Origin: Siphonodentalium dalli
Lineage: Eukaryota; Mollusca; Scaphopoda; Gadilida; Siphonodentaliidae
Direction: 5' to 3'
DNA: 64,000 nucleotides
NCBI GenBank assembly: GCA_032622095.1
Contig: CP136063.1
Span: forward strand, 182,877,956-182,941,955
The notes under the pieces are model-generated. The model saw only the letters and a list, made by a program, of their open reading frames with translations. It made no database searches and had not been told where the DNA came from. The stretch's first letter is position 1. Each line of letters begins with the position of its first letter. Shown here piece after piece: positions 12,311-23,008 of this stretch. The position numbers and the translations under genes are program-made.

Positions 12311-13851
12311 CCAATTTAGAAAGTGGAACTTTGGTACACTCGGGTCCATTCTACACGATAGTGCAAATCCCATCTCGCTCGGACCCCTAGGGGCGGTCCG
12401 GTCGGCGGGTGTTAATTTCGGCGTTTTTGCGTACATTTATAGCGAATTCGGCAGCAGCGTATGGGTTAATTTATTCACTTCCGCTGCAGCTAGCGACTTG
12501 TCCGATCGCGCATGGATGAATAGCCGTATTTCCTTCATGATATAATGTCCATTTCCGTGGTCAGGCAGTCAGGGGAGGTGCGCGGTCGGCGCCTTTTTGG
12601 ATTTCCCGAACCTGGCGGAAACGGCCGCAAGTCAGGGGTTAACAGTGCCGTGTCCGCTCGAGCTATCGACTTGGGGATTGGAACTTTGGTATATTCGGGT
12701 CTATTCTACACGATAGTGCAAACCCCATCTCGCTCGGACCCCTAGGGGGCGGTCCGGTCGGCGGGTGTTAATTTCGGCGTTTTTGCGTACATTTATAGCG
12801 ATTTCGGCAGCAGCGTATGGGTTAATTTATTCCCTTCCGCTGCAGCTAGCGACTTGTCCGATCGCGCATGGGTGAATAGCCGTATTTCCTTCATGATATA
12901 ATGTCCATTTCCGTGGTCAGGCAGTCAGGGGAAGTGCGGTCGGCGCCTTTTTGGATTTCCCGTACCTGGCGGAAACGGCCGCAAGTCAGGGGTTAACAGT
13001 GCCGTGTCCGCTCGAGCTATCGACTTGGGGATTGGAACTTTGGTACATTCGGGTCCATTCTACACGATAATGCAAACCCCATCTCGCTCGGACCCCTAGG
13101 GGCGGTCCGGTCGGCCTGTGTTAATTTCGGCGTTTTTGCGTACATTTATAGCGAATTCGGCAGCATATGGGTTAATTTATTCCCTTTCGCTGCAGCTAGC
13201 GACTTGTCCGATCGCGCATGGATAAATAGCCGTATTTCCTTCATGATATAATGTCCATTTCCGTGGTCAGGCAGTCAGGGGAGGTGCGAGCGGCGCCTTT
13301 TTGGATTTCCCGTACCTGGCGGAAACGGCCGCAAGTCAGGGGTTAACAGTGCCGTGTCCGCTCGAGTTATCGACTTGGGGATTGGAACTTTAGTACATTC
13401 GGGTCCATTCTACACGATAGTGCAAGCCCCATCTCGCTCTGACCCCTAGGGGCGGTCATGTCGGCGGGTGTTAATTTCGGCTTTTTTGCGTACATTTATA
13501 GCGAATTCGGCAGCAGCGTATGGGTTAATTTATTCACTTCCGCTGCAGCTAGCGACTTGTCCGATCGCGCATGGATGAATAGCCGTATTTCCTTCATGAT
13601 ATAATGTCCATTTCCGTGGTCAGGCAGTCAGGGGGGTGCGGTCGGCGCCTTTTTGGATTTCCCGTACCTGGTGGAAACGGCCGCAAGTCAGGGGTTAACA
13701 GTGCCGTGTCCGCTCGAACTGTCGACTTGGGGATTGGAACTTTGGTACATTCAGGTCCATTGTACACGATCGTGCAAACCCCATCTCGCTCGGACCCCTG
13801 GGGGCGGTCCGGTCGGGTGCGATCGGGTGCGGTCGGGTTTTAGTAGGACCG
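12311..13851 (+). repeat. Right array: about 4.3 copies of a 353-bp GC-rich repeat
   Basis: The landmark GGAACTTTGGTA (or close variants) recurs at 12325, 12680, 13034, 13384 and 13736, giving unit lengths of 355, 354, 350 and 352 bp. Each unit includes CTCGCTCGGACCCCTAGGGG, GCTGCAGCTAGCGACTTGTC and GGATTTCCCGTACCTGGCGG. It is much more GC-rich than its surroundings. Open frames across the units exist only because stops are rare in GC-rich DNA; they shift between units. Confidence 0.9.
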
Positions 13852-13859
13852 TGTTTAAA

Positions 13860-14306
13860 GGAAAAGTAAAGTATATACTCACACATTTGGCAATACTTTT
13901 AACGGATTGTGTCGACGCCATGAGGGTTGGGGGGGGGGGAATTCTGCTATTGACACAGATATTGTTTATAAACGATTATAGAGTTGGCTATTGAACCCTA
14001 TATAATGAAATAAAGTGGCCATAATCATGTGTTATGGTTTATACTTAACAAAGAACACCCTCCTGCCTTCGATATATAAACGCAAGATCAAATAACTTTC
14101 TTGCAATAACTGACCGAAGCTTGACCATCATGTTGTGCTCGGTTGACATGAATTGTGAACGCGGGGTAATTAATGATAACCATGCAGCACATAAAATATA
14201 TCGCCCTCTCTCTGTGATGCGGACATGTAATCAAGTATGTGCATCGATGTGTCTTATTCTCACTGAACGTAGCTTGTTATGCCAGACCGTGTGAGCATAA
14301 TTATAG
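13860..14306. other. Unique AT-rich stretch
   Basis: A G-run at about 13929-13938 is the only feature. No exon or repeat is recognised. Confidence 0.5.
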
Positions 14307-14470
14307 TTTCACGGTGGGGAATCACGTGGTTTCGAGGTTGGTGAGCGCTACGCATTCAAAATGACTGAGGCGAGCGTTATTGTACAAAAACATGATATAC
14401 AAGAAAACCATAGCCAGAAATGGTAACGCCCTCAAGATCATATTATTTGCCATATATACAATATAACAAA
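14307..14470. repeat. Dispersed repeat, R3 family plus an inverted partner at 19975
   Basis: About 14307-14400 is the reverse complement of 19975-20060 (shared: TCACGGTGGGGAATCACGTG, with small differences). The following 14395-14470 carries the R3 landmark GGTAACGCCCTCAAGATCAT seen also at about 7420 and, inverted, at about 34200. Confidence 0.6.
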
Positions 14471-14739
14471 TTTCATTTGAAATAGTGGTCTGAGTAGCGC
14501 ATGTAATAGCATGCAGAATAATAATCGGGCAAAAATTTGCGATCTTCGTAACATGGTTCAAGTACGAGCACGTTTCTAATCACATTCAGTATCCAATTAC
14601 GCAAATACCGAGTATGTTTTAATCACATTTAGTCCACCACATCCTGCGACAGGGTCAGATATACTTGCCAATATACACCCTGTGAGGGCGTAATGCTGAT
14701 CTAAGAATGGCCTCAGGCAATGCACTCCTGATATATGAC

Positions 14740-15256
14740 CTCTCATTAAGGATTAATTAAAATACAGCTATGATTCCACGAGGGTATATAAATTAAAATA
14801 TCGTCACACCCAGAGAGGGTTAATTGAAATTCCGATGAAGGTAAATTCAAATATGGTCACATCACGGTTATATAAAATATGGTCCAATGAGGGTTAATTA
14901 ATATATCGTCAATCAGGGTTAATACAAAATATGGTCCCATGATGGTTAATTAAAATTGTACCTTGATTGTTAATCAAAATATCGTCCCAAGAGGGTTAAT
15001 AAAAATATGGACCCGTCGGGATTAATTGAAATATGGTCCCATTAAGGACAATCAAAATATGGTAACGTGACTTAATTAAAGAATAAATATATGGTCCCAA
15101 ATATGGTGTCATCAGTGTTGATTAAACTACAGTCCCACGGGGGTGAAATACAATATAGTCCCATGAGGTCAATTAAAATATGGTCCAATGAGGACTAATT
15201 ATAATATACCCTCTCCCCCATGAGTATCAATTAAAACATGGTCCCATGGGGATGTA
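14740..15256 (+). repeat. Decayed minisatellite, unit about 27 bp
   Basis: Repeated variants of GAGGGTTAATTAAAATATGG followed by TCCCAT, about 18 irregular units. Neighbouring units differ at many positions and in length, so this is an old array. Confidence 0.75.
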
Positions 15257-16334
15257 ATTTCTTAACATTCTTTTATTCAAATAATATTCTGATATATCCT
15301 CGGTACACATAAATAAAATGATGTTTAGAATTAGGCCACATTGTATATTAAACAACCAATGTGAAGGGTTAGTGTTGGAACTTTTCTTAATAACATCTCT
15401 ATTCATAGCTCCGATATATTCCGCATATATACAAACAAATGAAAAGTCAATATTTACAAACAGCACGAAGGAGTAACCATCCCAATTCATTTAGAATATA
15501 ACATGCCGATATTTGTCGCGTATAACTAAATGAAAAAGTTCACTAAACGATATTAAATAACATGTTAAACACCGATATAAACAAACACATCGGATTCATG
15601 TTCGAATTAAAGTTCTTATACAATCGTCAAATCCCCGTGCAGTATAATAGTAGATAGCATTCCGATTTATGTCACGCGAAAATAAACTAAAGATGTTCAA
15701 ATAACAATGCAACAAAGCAGGTTAAATATCAATAGAAACACATATCGCACAGCGCGCTAATGGTTAACGCGCGAATTCCCGTTATAATTAATCGCCTTGC
15801 ACTTTTTGGCATCCAATTAAGAAACAACTACACATTTTACCGTACTCGGGGTCGCACTACAACTTTTAATGCGTCCCAAAACAACCGGACTCGCGGTCGC
15901 ACTACAACTTTTAATGCGTCCCAAAAAAAACCATATCTATAAATAAAACGCCCAGCGACCATAGGTATCAAGAATTTCTACAGAGGGGCGTAATCAAACT
16001 ACATGCAGAATTTACCTCCCTTGATGACTCGGTAACACAAAGGAAGCATGACTGGTGCGCTCTGGTAGAGATTGTGGCGTAATGAAGAACTGACAAAAAA
16101 CGTAACATTTTGACTGTTACGAGCATCTGCTAGATAATGTTTTTAAAACGCGTGATACCTTATTTGTTCCGAAATACTCGGTAGTATTCTATAACATGGA
16201 ATACACTGACTCGTCCATACATCTAGGAGGATCCTTCGACTGACAACTTTGGTCAGATCCTAGGTGTTGTGTCTAATATGTACTGCATTAGTCGTGTGCT
16301 GTATTGCAACGGGAACATGAACAGGAACAAGACA
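15257..16334. repeat. Non-genic stretch with a 45-bp tandem duplication
   Basis: Two head-to-tail copies, period 45 bp, at 15844-15888 and 15889-15927 (landmark GGTCGCACTACAACTTTTAA). About 15985-16080 resembles 34705-34800 (shared CCCTTGATGAC). No gene is seen. Confidence 0.55.
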
Positions 16335-16893
16335 GACAAGACAGGGCCGAGTGTCTGCTCCCCTTTCTTCTACATCGCCTTCATAAACGATTTGTTGAAA
16401 GACCTGAATTCGCCGGACTGTGGTTTTTTAATGTGACTTGTACAGTGCGCCGCACCAACAGCAGCAGATGACATTGCCCTACTTTCGATAACAAAAGCTG
16501 GAATGGATCTCTTACTCGAACTATGCTTTCAATACAGTCGACTGTGGCGTTTCAGTTTTTCTGACACAAAAAGTGTAGTGATTACATTCAATGAGACGAA
16601 ACGACAGCACGAGCTCCGAGACAGACAATGGTTCTTAGGTAACCAGCCGATATTAGAAACATCGTCATGTTTTCACTTAGGAATACTACACTCCAAGTTC
16701 CAAACTGACTCCAACCGAACAACTGACTTGACTGCGAAACTGAGTAAGTGTTATTTCGTCTTGTCTGGAAAAGACCTGATGAAGTCATGCTCTCCCTTAA
16801 CTACATGTATGATATTACCGAGTCCTCCTTGTGGTGGGAAAACTCTTAATAGACTCATGGCTCCAGACCATAAGCCTATTCCGGCACTTTGAG
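16335..16893 (+). pseudogene. LINE A reverse transcriptase, 5' part (interrupted)
   Basis: The frame reads VCSPFFYIAFINDLLKDL, then ADDIALLS (the catalytic ADD box), then FNETKRQHELRDRQWFLG and FHLGI, the order expected for an RT palm and connection region. An in-frame TGA follows GCGF-like residues near 16434. The protein breaks off around 16830-16890 and its C-terminal region resumes near 18955, on the far side of a second LINE. The N-terminal half (endonuclease) is absent. Confidence 0.75.
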
Positions 16894-18885
16894 AGGGCAA
16901 TAACGTATACACAGATAACATTTCTAAATCAGAAATATTAAATAATTATTTCTGCTCTACATCGTCCCTGCCCGAATATGACAAAAAAGAACCACCGCTA
17001 TTATCTAGATCTAAAAATTGTATCTTGAAACTTATTAAGATTACACCCAAAGATGTATTGGAATCCCTGACAAGCGTTAAAGTAGCAAAGGCCAGTGGCG
17101 ATGACGGTATCAGCCCAAAAATTCGAAAGAACTGCGGTACGACCCTAGCAAGTCCTATGTGCTATATATTTAACGAATTGTTAGACGTTCCTATTTCCCC
17201 GACGAGTGGAAGAGAGGAAACGTTTGTCCCATCTTTAAAAAGGGAGATCCAAGTATGCCGTCGAATTACCGTCCGATTTCATCGCTAAGTTGCCTCTCAA
17301 AAATATTTGAGAAATGTATTTTTCGACATTTATCAAAATACTTATACGAAAATAAGCTTCTAACAGATTTACAATCGGGTTTCACTCCAAACGACAGTAC
17401 CGTATTCCAGCTAACAGACATATATCATTATCTTATTTCATCTTTAGACGAAGGCAAAGAATTAAGGTGCCTTTTCTGTGACATCAGCAAAGCTTTTGAT
17501 AAAGTTTGGCACAAGGGACTATTGTCCAAACTGAGTAATCTAAACTAAACCTAGCCACCCCCATCTCAAAATGGCAAATCAATCAATATGCGAAGTAGCT
17601 ACACATAAACACCTAGGTCTAACCTTTAGTTCCGATGGTAAATGGAAAGACCATATCGCAGATATTGAAAAACGAGCTTATAGTAGGCGGTCCCTGCTGA
17701 GGTGGCATAAATTTAACCTTGACAGGAGGTCACTAGAAAGAATATATTTATCATTTATTCTTCCTGTCCTGGAGTAGGCCTCCTCAGTTTGGGACAACTG
17801 CAGCAACGAAGAAGCTAATGAATTAGAAGAAATCCAATACGAAGCCGCAAGAATCGTAACTGGCGCGACAAGATGTTGTAGTAAAGAGGGCTTGTTCCAC
17901 GAAACTGGGTGGGAGACACCTACGAATCGACGCCGAAAAACCAAGCTAATCCAATTTTTCAAAATGGTGGAAAAAGTCAACACCCGCCTACCTATACATA
18001 TATGTTCCCACTATATCAGGGAGTCTAACAAATTACGACTTCAGACCTAAAGACATGAAACCGGTTTTTTGTAATACTGAATCATATAAAAAAAATCCAT
18101 TTTACCTACAGCTGTGAGTCTATGGAATGATCTACCACCGAAGGCCAAAAAATGTGAAACCACATCGGACTTTTCTTAATATTGACCTCGTCGTGAGCCC
18201 CCGTTACATGCAATTTGCTTACACAAGACGAAGTCAAATTTTCCATTGTCGACTACGACTAGGGTGTAGCAATCTGAACTACGACTTATATCGCAATCAT
18301 TTACAAGACAATCAATATTGTATATGTGGCGAAGTTGAAACAGTATCACACTTCTTGCACTATTGCCCAGGCTTTGAAGCCGAGAGAGATATATGTCTCA
18401 GCAACCTTGATAATTTGGAAACAAAAACACTCTTAGAAGGTTCAAAATCACTTCCCTTAGCCAAAAACATTGAGATATTCGCTAACATTCAGAAATATAT
18501 AGAACTAGCTGGCAGATTCAATCCATATTATGCACAGACTTGATGTATACGATCTTTGGCTATGTATGGAACAAATTAAAAACACATTAAAATCAAAATT
18601 AAATTAAGTGTAATATCGATCCCAAAGTACCCTGCCAAAAACTGCTACGATTAACAATAATAACAGTAATTTCATTGAGCTATATACATTGATATACATC
18701 GAAATGTACATTCTATTTTTGTCTGTATGAAACGGTCACCATTCAATATCTCATATGTGTAGGGTATGTCTTAAGATAAGCACTATGCTTACTGCCAAAT
18801 CCCATTATAACCATCAATACCTTTCATCATCATACCGTGAACTTTGTACATTATATTGGTTAAAATAAAATATGTTAAACTAACT
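16894..18885 (+). pseudogene. LINE B reverse transcriptase with internal deletion, inserted in LINE A
   Basis: Blocks in order: KITPKDVLESLTSVKVAKAS (17035), a frameshift near 17200, SNYRPISSLSCLSKIFEKCI (17258), FCDISKAFDKVWHKGLL (about 17475). The text then jumps to THKHLGLTFSSDGKWKDHI (about 17602), so the segment with the catalytic YADD box is deleted. The C-terminal region follows with stops. A zinc-knuckle-like stretch, CICGEVETVSHFLHYC, sits in an open frame ending at 18543. The 3' tail runs to about 18885 (ATAAAATATG). It could not work as a polymerase. Confidence 0.8.
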
Positions 18886-18954
18886 ATGATGTCCATGCTG
18901 AAGTCTGTACGGATGCAGACTTATGTCAGTGAATATCCAGTATAAAAAGAACTC

Positions 18955-19760
18955 ACTAGAGTGAGCATTTCGGTGTTTTGTGAAACACACAGAAACTCTC
19001 CCAAAACGTACACATACGGACGTCGCTCTTAGTTAATTGGGACTCCTTCCACTCGAGTGCGAAATTCAAATTCAAAAAGCTGAACTTTTTCGGACATCTA
19101 ATCCACCTTCCTCTTGGACATCAGGCACCCTTAAATATATTCTTACTAAGATGTTACCAATACACTCTCTTTAATCGGCAAACTACTGGTTTTGTGTCTG
19201 AAATCGTCCATATTCTCCGCCAATATGAACTCTTTTACTTCCTTGATACCTATATGCAAACTGGACAATTTCCACTGGGAACAGCATATAAAGATATCTA
19301 TAAGAAAGCCTTTCGTGGTCACTATATATTCATCTGGTCTTCATCGGTTACAAACAATCAATCTTTCAGTACTTTTCGCTCGGTTCACGTTGACCCGAAC
19401 CAACACTTGAAATTGAAGCTTCTGAAAAAAGTATCCAAACTTCTCAGCTAAACTGCGGAACCTTGGACTACTACTCAATAAAACGACATACTGACATGCT
19501 GTGCCTGTTCTCGTCAATATCACAACAAAATTATGCATGCTATGCGTTATTGCTCGTCAGATGCCATAGTGTCTTTGGGGAATAACTACTGGGGGGTTAT
19601 TATTAACCGACATGGAATCACAACATTATTGTTTGTGCACGACTTTCTGAACGATGAAGCACTATCGGCATTCCTATCGGGAGGAGACGATTGTTCGCAC
19701 TCACATGATGTCAGAATGTCGGGACGAGGTTATCCTATATTCCTCAGCGTTCCTTAAAAT
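18955..19760 (+). pseudogene. LINE A C-terminal region, resumed
   Basis: Reading starts with LPKRTHTDVALS and LGLLPLECEI, then RQTTGFVSEIVHILRQYELF, FLDTYMQTGQFPLG and YKDIYKKAF. This is the C-terminal order of the same LINE type as 16335-16893. Frameshifts and stops are present. Later fragments up to about 19760 look like the terminal Cys-rich part, badly decayed. Confidence 0.65.
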
Positions 19761-20365
19761 TAGAAGACAACCCATGGTTAATGACCGACTTCGTACATAC
19801 CTCACTAACTGATGGACATAATTAACCTGTGTCGTGTGTTCTATATACACGACAACAACAGTACTATACGTGTATGTAAATCACATATTCACCGTTAGAT
19901 TCATGTAGATAAGGCGATACTTTGTAAATAATACTCTTCTGTAAATACTCTTCTCCAGAAATGGAGGTGATGAAATAAATATAGAGCGAGCGCCTCGGAC
20001 ATTTTGAATACGTGATACTCCTCAACTCGAAACCACGTGATTTCCCCACCGTGATAATTACTTACATATTTATCAAAAAGCTCACCCAAATGTATATCTT
20101 GTTATTACGACCTCTGTTGTACGTAGGGTTCCAGACACGACAAGAGAAAAGTCGAATTTTGCATCGTGTTCTGCTTTGTTCTGTTGAAATAGTGTTGAAA
20201 CTCAATTAAACATAAAATTTAACAAGATCTATAAATACCAACAGAATGTCATTTTTTTTATTGAAAAATAAATAAATAATATTTGGTTCCCTCTAAAACA
20301 TCGAAATTATATGCAAGAAATACGTATACAGAACATTCAGTAAAAGACAAAATAGCACCCTGTAT
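19761..20365. other. Non-genic stretch with an inverted copy of 14307-14400
   Basis: About 19975-20060 is the inverted partner of 14307-14400. The rest is AT-rich and unassigned. Confidence 0.5.
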
Positions 20366-21815
20366 GTATTGGCGAAGAGGAGTAGATCATCGGCGAAGAG
20401 CAACGTATTGGCGAAGAGTATTGGCAAAGATTCACACATTTGGTGAAGAGTATTGGCGAAGAGCCACACATTGGTGAAGAGTATTGGCGAAGAACCACAC
20501 ATTGGTGAAGAGTATTGGCGAAGAGCCACACATTGGTGAAGAGAAGAGCATTGACGAAGAGCAGCGTGTTGGCGAAGAGGAGTAGAGAATTGGCGAAGAG
20601 CAACGTATTGGCGAAGACAGCCATACATTGGCGAAGAGAAGAGTATTGGCGAAGAGCCAGACATTGATGAAAGAGAAAGTCACATCGGTAAAGAGAAGAG
20701 TATTGGCGAAGAGCCGCATATTGGTGAAGAGAAGAGTATTGGGGAAGATCCACACAATGGTGAGGAGAGAAGTATTGGCGAAGAGCCACCCATTGGCGAA
20801 GAGCCACACAGTGGTGAAGAGCAGAGTATTGGCGAAGAGCCACATATTGGCGAAGAGAAGCGTATTGGCGAAGAGCCACACATTGGTGAGAGAAGAGTAT
20901 TGGCGAAGAACCTCACATTGGTGAAGAGAAGAGTACTGGCGAAGAGCCAAACATCGGTGAAGAGAAGAGTATTGGCGAAGACAGCCATACATTGGTGAAA
21001 AGTAGAGTATTGGCGAAGCGCCACACATTGGTGAAGAGAGGAGTATTGGCAAAGAGCCACATATTGGTGAAGAGAAGATTGTTGGCGAAGAGCCACACAT
21101 TGGTAAGAAGTGTATTGGCGAAGATCCACACATTGGTGAAGAGATGAGTATTGCCAAACATTGGCGAAGAGAAGAGTATTGGCGAAGACAACCATACATT
21201 GGTGAAAAGTAGAGTATTGGCGAAGAGCAGCATATTGGCGAAGAGCATCATATTGGCGAAGAGCAACGTATTGGGGAAGACAGCCATACATTTGTGAAGA
21301 GAAGAGTATTGGCGAGGAGCCAGACATTGGTGAAAGAGAAGAGTATTGGCGAAGAGCCACACGTTGGTGAAGAGACGAGTATTGGCGAAGCACCACACGT
21401 TGGTAAAGAGAATAGTATTGGTGAAGAGTCACACGTCGGTGAAGAGAAGAGTATTGGCGAAGAGCCACACGTTGGTGAAGAGGACAATATTGGCGAAGAG
21501 CCACACCTTGGTGAAGAGAAGAGTATTGGCGAAGAGTCGCATATTGGTGAGGAGAAGAGTATTGGCGAAGATCCACATATTGATGAAGAGAAGAGTATTT
21601 GGCGAAGAGCCACACATTGGTGAAGAAAAGAGTATTGGCGAAGAGCCACATATTGGTGAAAAGAATAGTATTGCCGAAGAGCCACACATTGGGGAAGAGA
21701 AGAGTATTAGCGAAGAGCCACACATTGGAGAAGAGTGTTGGCGAAGAGCAACACATTGTTGAAGAGGAGTCGAGCATTGGCGAAGACAACAGATAGTTGG
21801 CGAAGAGAAGCTGAG
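20366..21815 (+). repeat. 36-bp satellite made of two 18-bp half-units
   Basis: About 40 tandem copies of GGCGAAGAGCCACACATT plus GGTGAAGAGAAGAGTATT. The halves share GGYGAAGAG and end in ATT, so the 36-bp unit arose from an 18-bp duplication. Because the unit is a multiple of three, long frames stay open on both strands: GEEPHIGEEKSI repeats in one plus frame, and Ser/Phe/Leu-rich repeats in the minus frames. I find no start context, splice site or unique flanking coding sequence, so I treat these as by-products. Variant units (GAAGCACC, ATCATATT) are scattered through the array. Confidence 0.9.
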
Positions 21816-21978
21816 TGATTGATGAAGGATAACTGAACTGAGGAGTGAACACAGATTATTCGGGCGATAGATAATAAGTTTGATATATAAAGTTGATTTG
21901 TTATAGTTGATAGTTTGTTGTAATTCGATAGGAACAAACCCTTGGGATCAAAACCTGCAGCTAATATCTCAGGCGAAC

Positions 21979-22890
21979 TCAGTATATACCCAGGTAGGGT
22001 AATAAATGTAGCACCCCCCCCCCAAACTCGACCACTTGGTATTCCTGACATTTACCATTGTCGGACTGAGAACTGACCCCTTGGGCACGCCACACGTTAT
22101 CCTTTTTAATGCGAAGTATGGCCTTGACAGTCAACATATTGTTTACTCCTCGAATTCCGTAATGTTCTAGCTTTCCCAATAAAAGTTCATGACTAATTGT
22201 ATCAAACTCTTTCAACAAGTCTATGAAAATAGTTAATGTAGAGTCCTTGGTTGGTTTATCGTTGTGTTCCGCTACATGATCTAGAAGATGCATCAAGAGT
22301 GTATTGTAGAGTGATACTTGCGAATCCATATTGGTGTTTATGTAGAATATCGTGTTTTTGAAGGAATGAAAATAGCCTATTCTGCATAAGTTGCTCTAAT
22401 AACGTCGAAAAGACGGGTAAAATGCTAACGGGCCTGTAATTTGTTATCTTATCAGGAGACTCGTTTTCATGGAGTGGAATTACTCCGGAAATTTTCAGCA
22501 TATCAGGGTAGATTCCTAGTTTGAATGATAAATGGAATATGTGCGACAGTGCTCTTGAAGTTTCGGGGATGGCCTGTTTCGTTAGTTTCGATGTGAGATG
22601 ATCGATGTCAGTGGTCCCCTTCCCGATGATGTTATCAGTGATTTTCAGGACTTCGTTGGCATCAGTGGGAAACAAGAAGAAATTACCAGTATTGGAATTG
22701 TTAAGTATAGTCTGAAAAATGTTTATCTGGGTTACAGGGGTTGTCGTCACTAGTTTTTTTTTTTACCAATTTTCGCGAAATATTCGTTAAACGCCTGCGC
22801 TATTTTACCTGGTTCCGAAATTACAGAGTTTTTATGTGATACACATTTGATGGCATTTTTGGAGTGTTATTTGACAGTTTTAGAGTGTTT
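21979..22890 (-). pseudogene. CR1-like LINE reverse transcriptase, N-terminal half
   Basis: Minus-strand blocks: GKIAQAFNEYFAKIGKKKK (about 22800), NYRPVSILPVFSTLLEQLMQ (about 22430), LQKHDILHKHQYGF, then after a frameshift IDLLKEFDTISHELLLGKLE and HYGIRG (about 22140). It ends at a GVPKGSVLSP-like block near 22060. The catalytic YADD region is missing, so the copy is 3'-truncated as well as frameshifted. Upstream it continues into the interrupted endonuclease domain. Confidence 0.8.
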
Positions 22891-22894
22891 TTCA

Positions 22895-23008
22895 AGATGA
22901 CCCATGTACGTCACATGTCGAATATATTTTCCTGTAGAACATTGTTGTAATAAATATATGATCAATTAATGTCGTCAAGTGGTCAGCGTTAGCGTAATTA
23001 CACGTAAT
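22895..23008 (-). pseudogene. CR1-like endonuclease, C-terminal piece
   Basis: The minus strand reads TITCNYANADHLTTLIDHIF, the block that closes the CR1 endonuclease domain (TLIDHIF). It directly continues the piece at 24785-25020 once the inserted DNA is removed. Confidence 0.7.

Larger units (their letters stand above)
8954..13851. mobile_element. 4.9-kb foldback element with inverted tandem-array ends
   Basis: The outer ends are inverted repeats: GGTCCTACTAAAACCCGACC at the left and its complement at the right. They are flanked by the 8-bp direct repeat TGTTTAAA at 8946-8953 and 13852-13859. Inside each end is an array of a GC-rich unit of about 353 bp, minus-oriented at the left and plus-oriented at the right. 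The outermost partial units of both arrays share variants absent from inner units (CAGGTCCATTGTACACGAT and CCCCTGGGGGCGG), which pairs them as the ends of one element. The AT-rich interior (about 9460-12310) has no recognisable transposase. Long array-bearing inverted ends recall Foldback and Galileo elements. An 8-bp duplication fits the P or hAT superfamilies. The assignment is inference. Confidence 0.75.

Noticed and set aside
12545-13994. Open frames across the 353-bp GC-rich units
   Set aside because: They change frame between units and match the opposite array only as repeats; high GC content explains the lack of stops.
20366-21815. CRISPR-like appearance of regular 36-bp repeats
   Set aside because: There are no unique spacers; the repeats are directly head to tail with 18-bp internal symmetry, and the DNA is animal nuclear.
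20293-21852. Long open frames (up to 390 codons) on both strands of the 36-bp satellite
   Set aside because: The repeat unit is a multiple of three, so any frame without an internal stop stays open across the array. Overlapping equally long frames on both strands, with no unique coding flank, argue against a gene.
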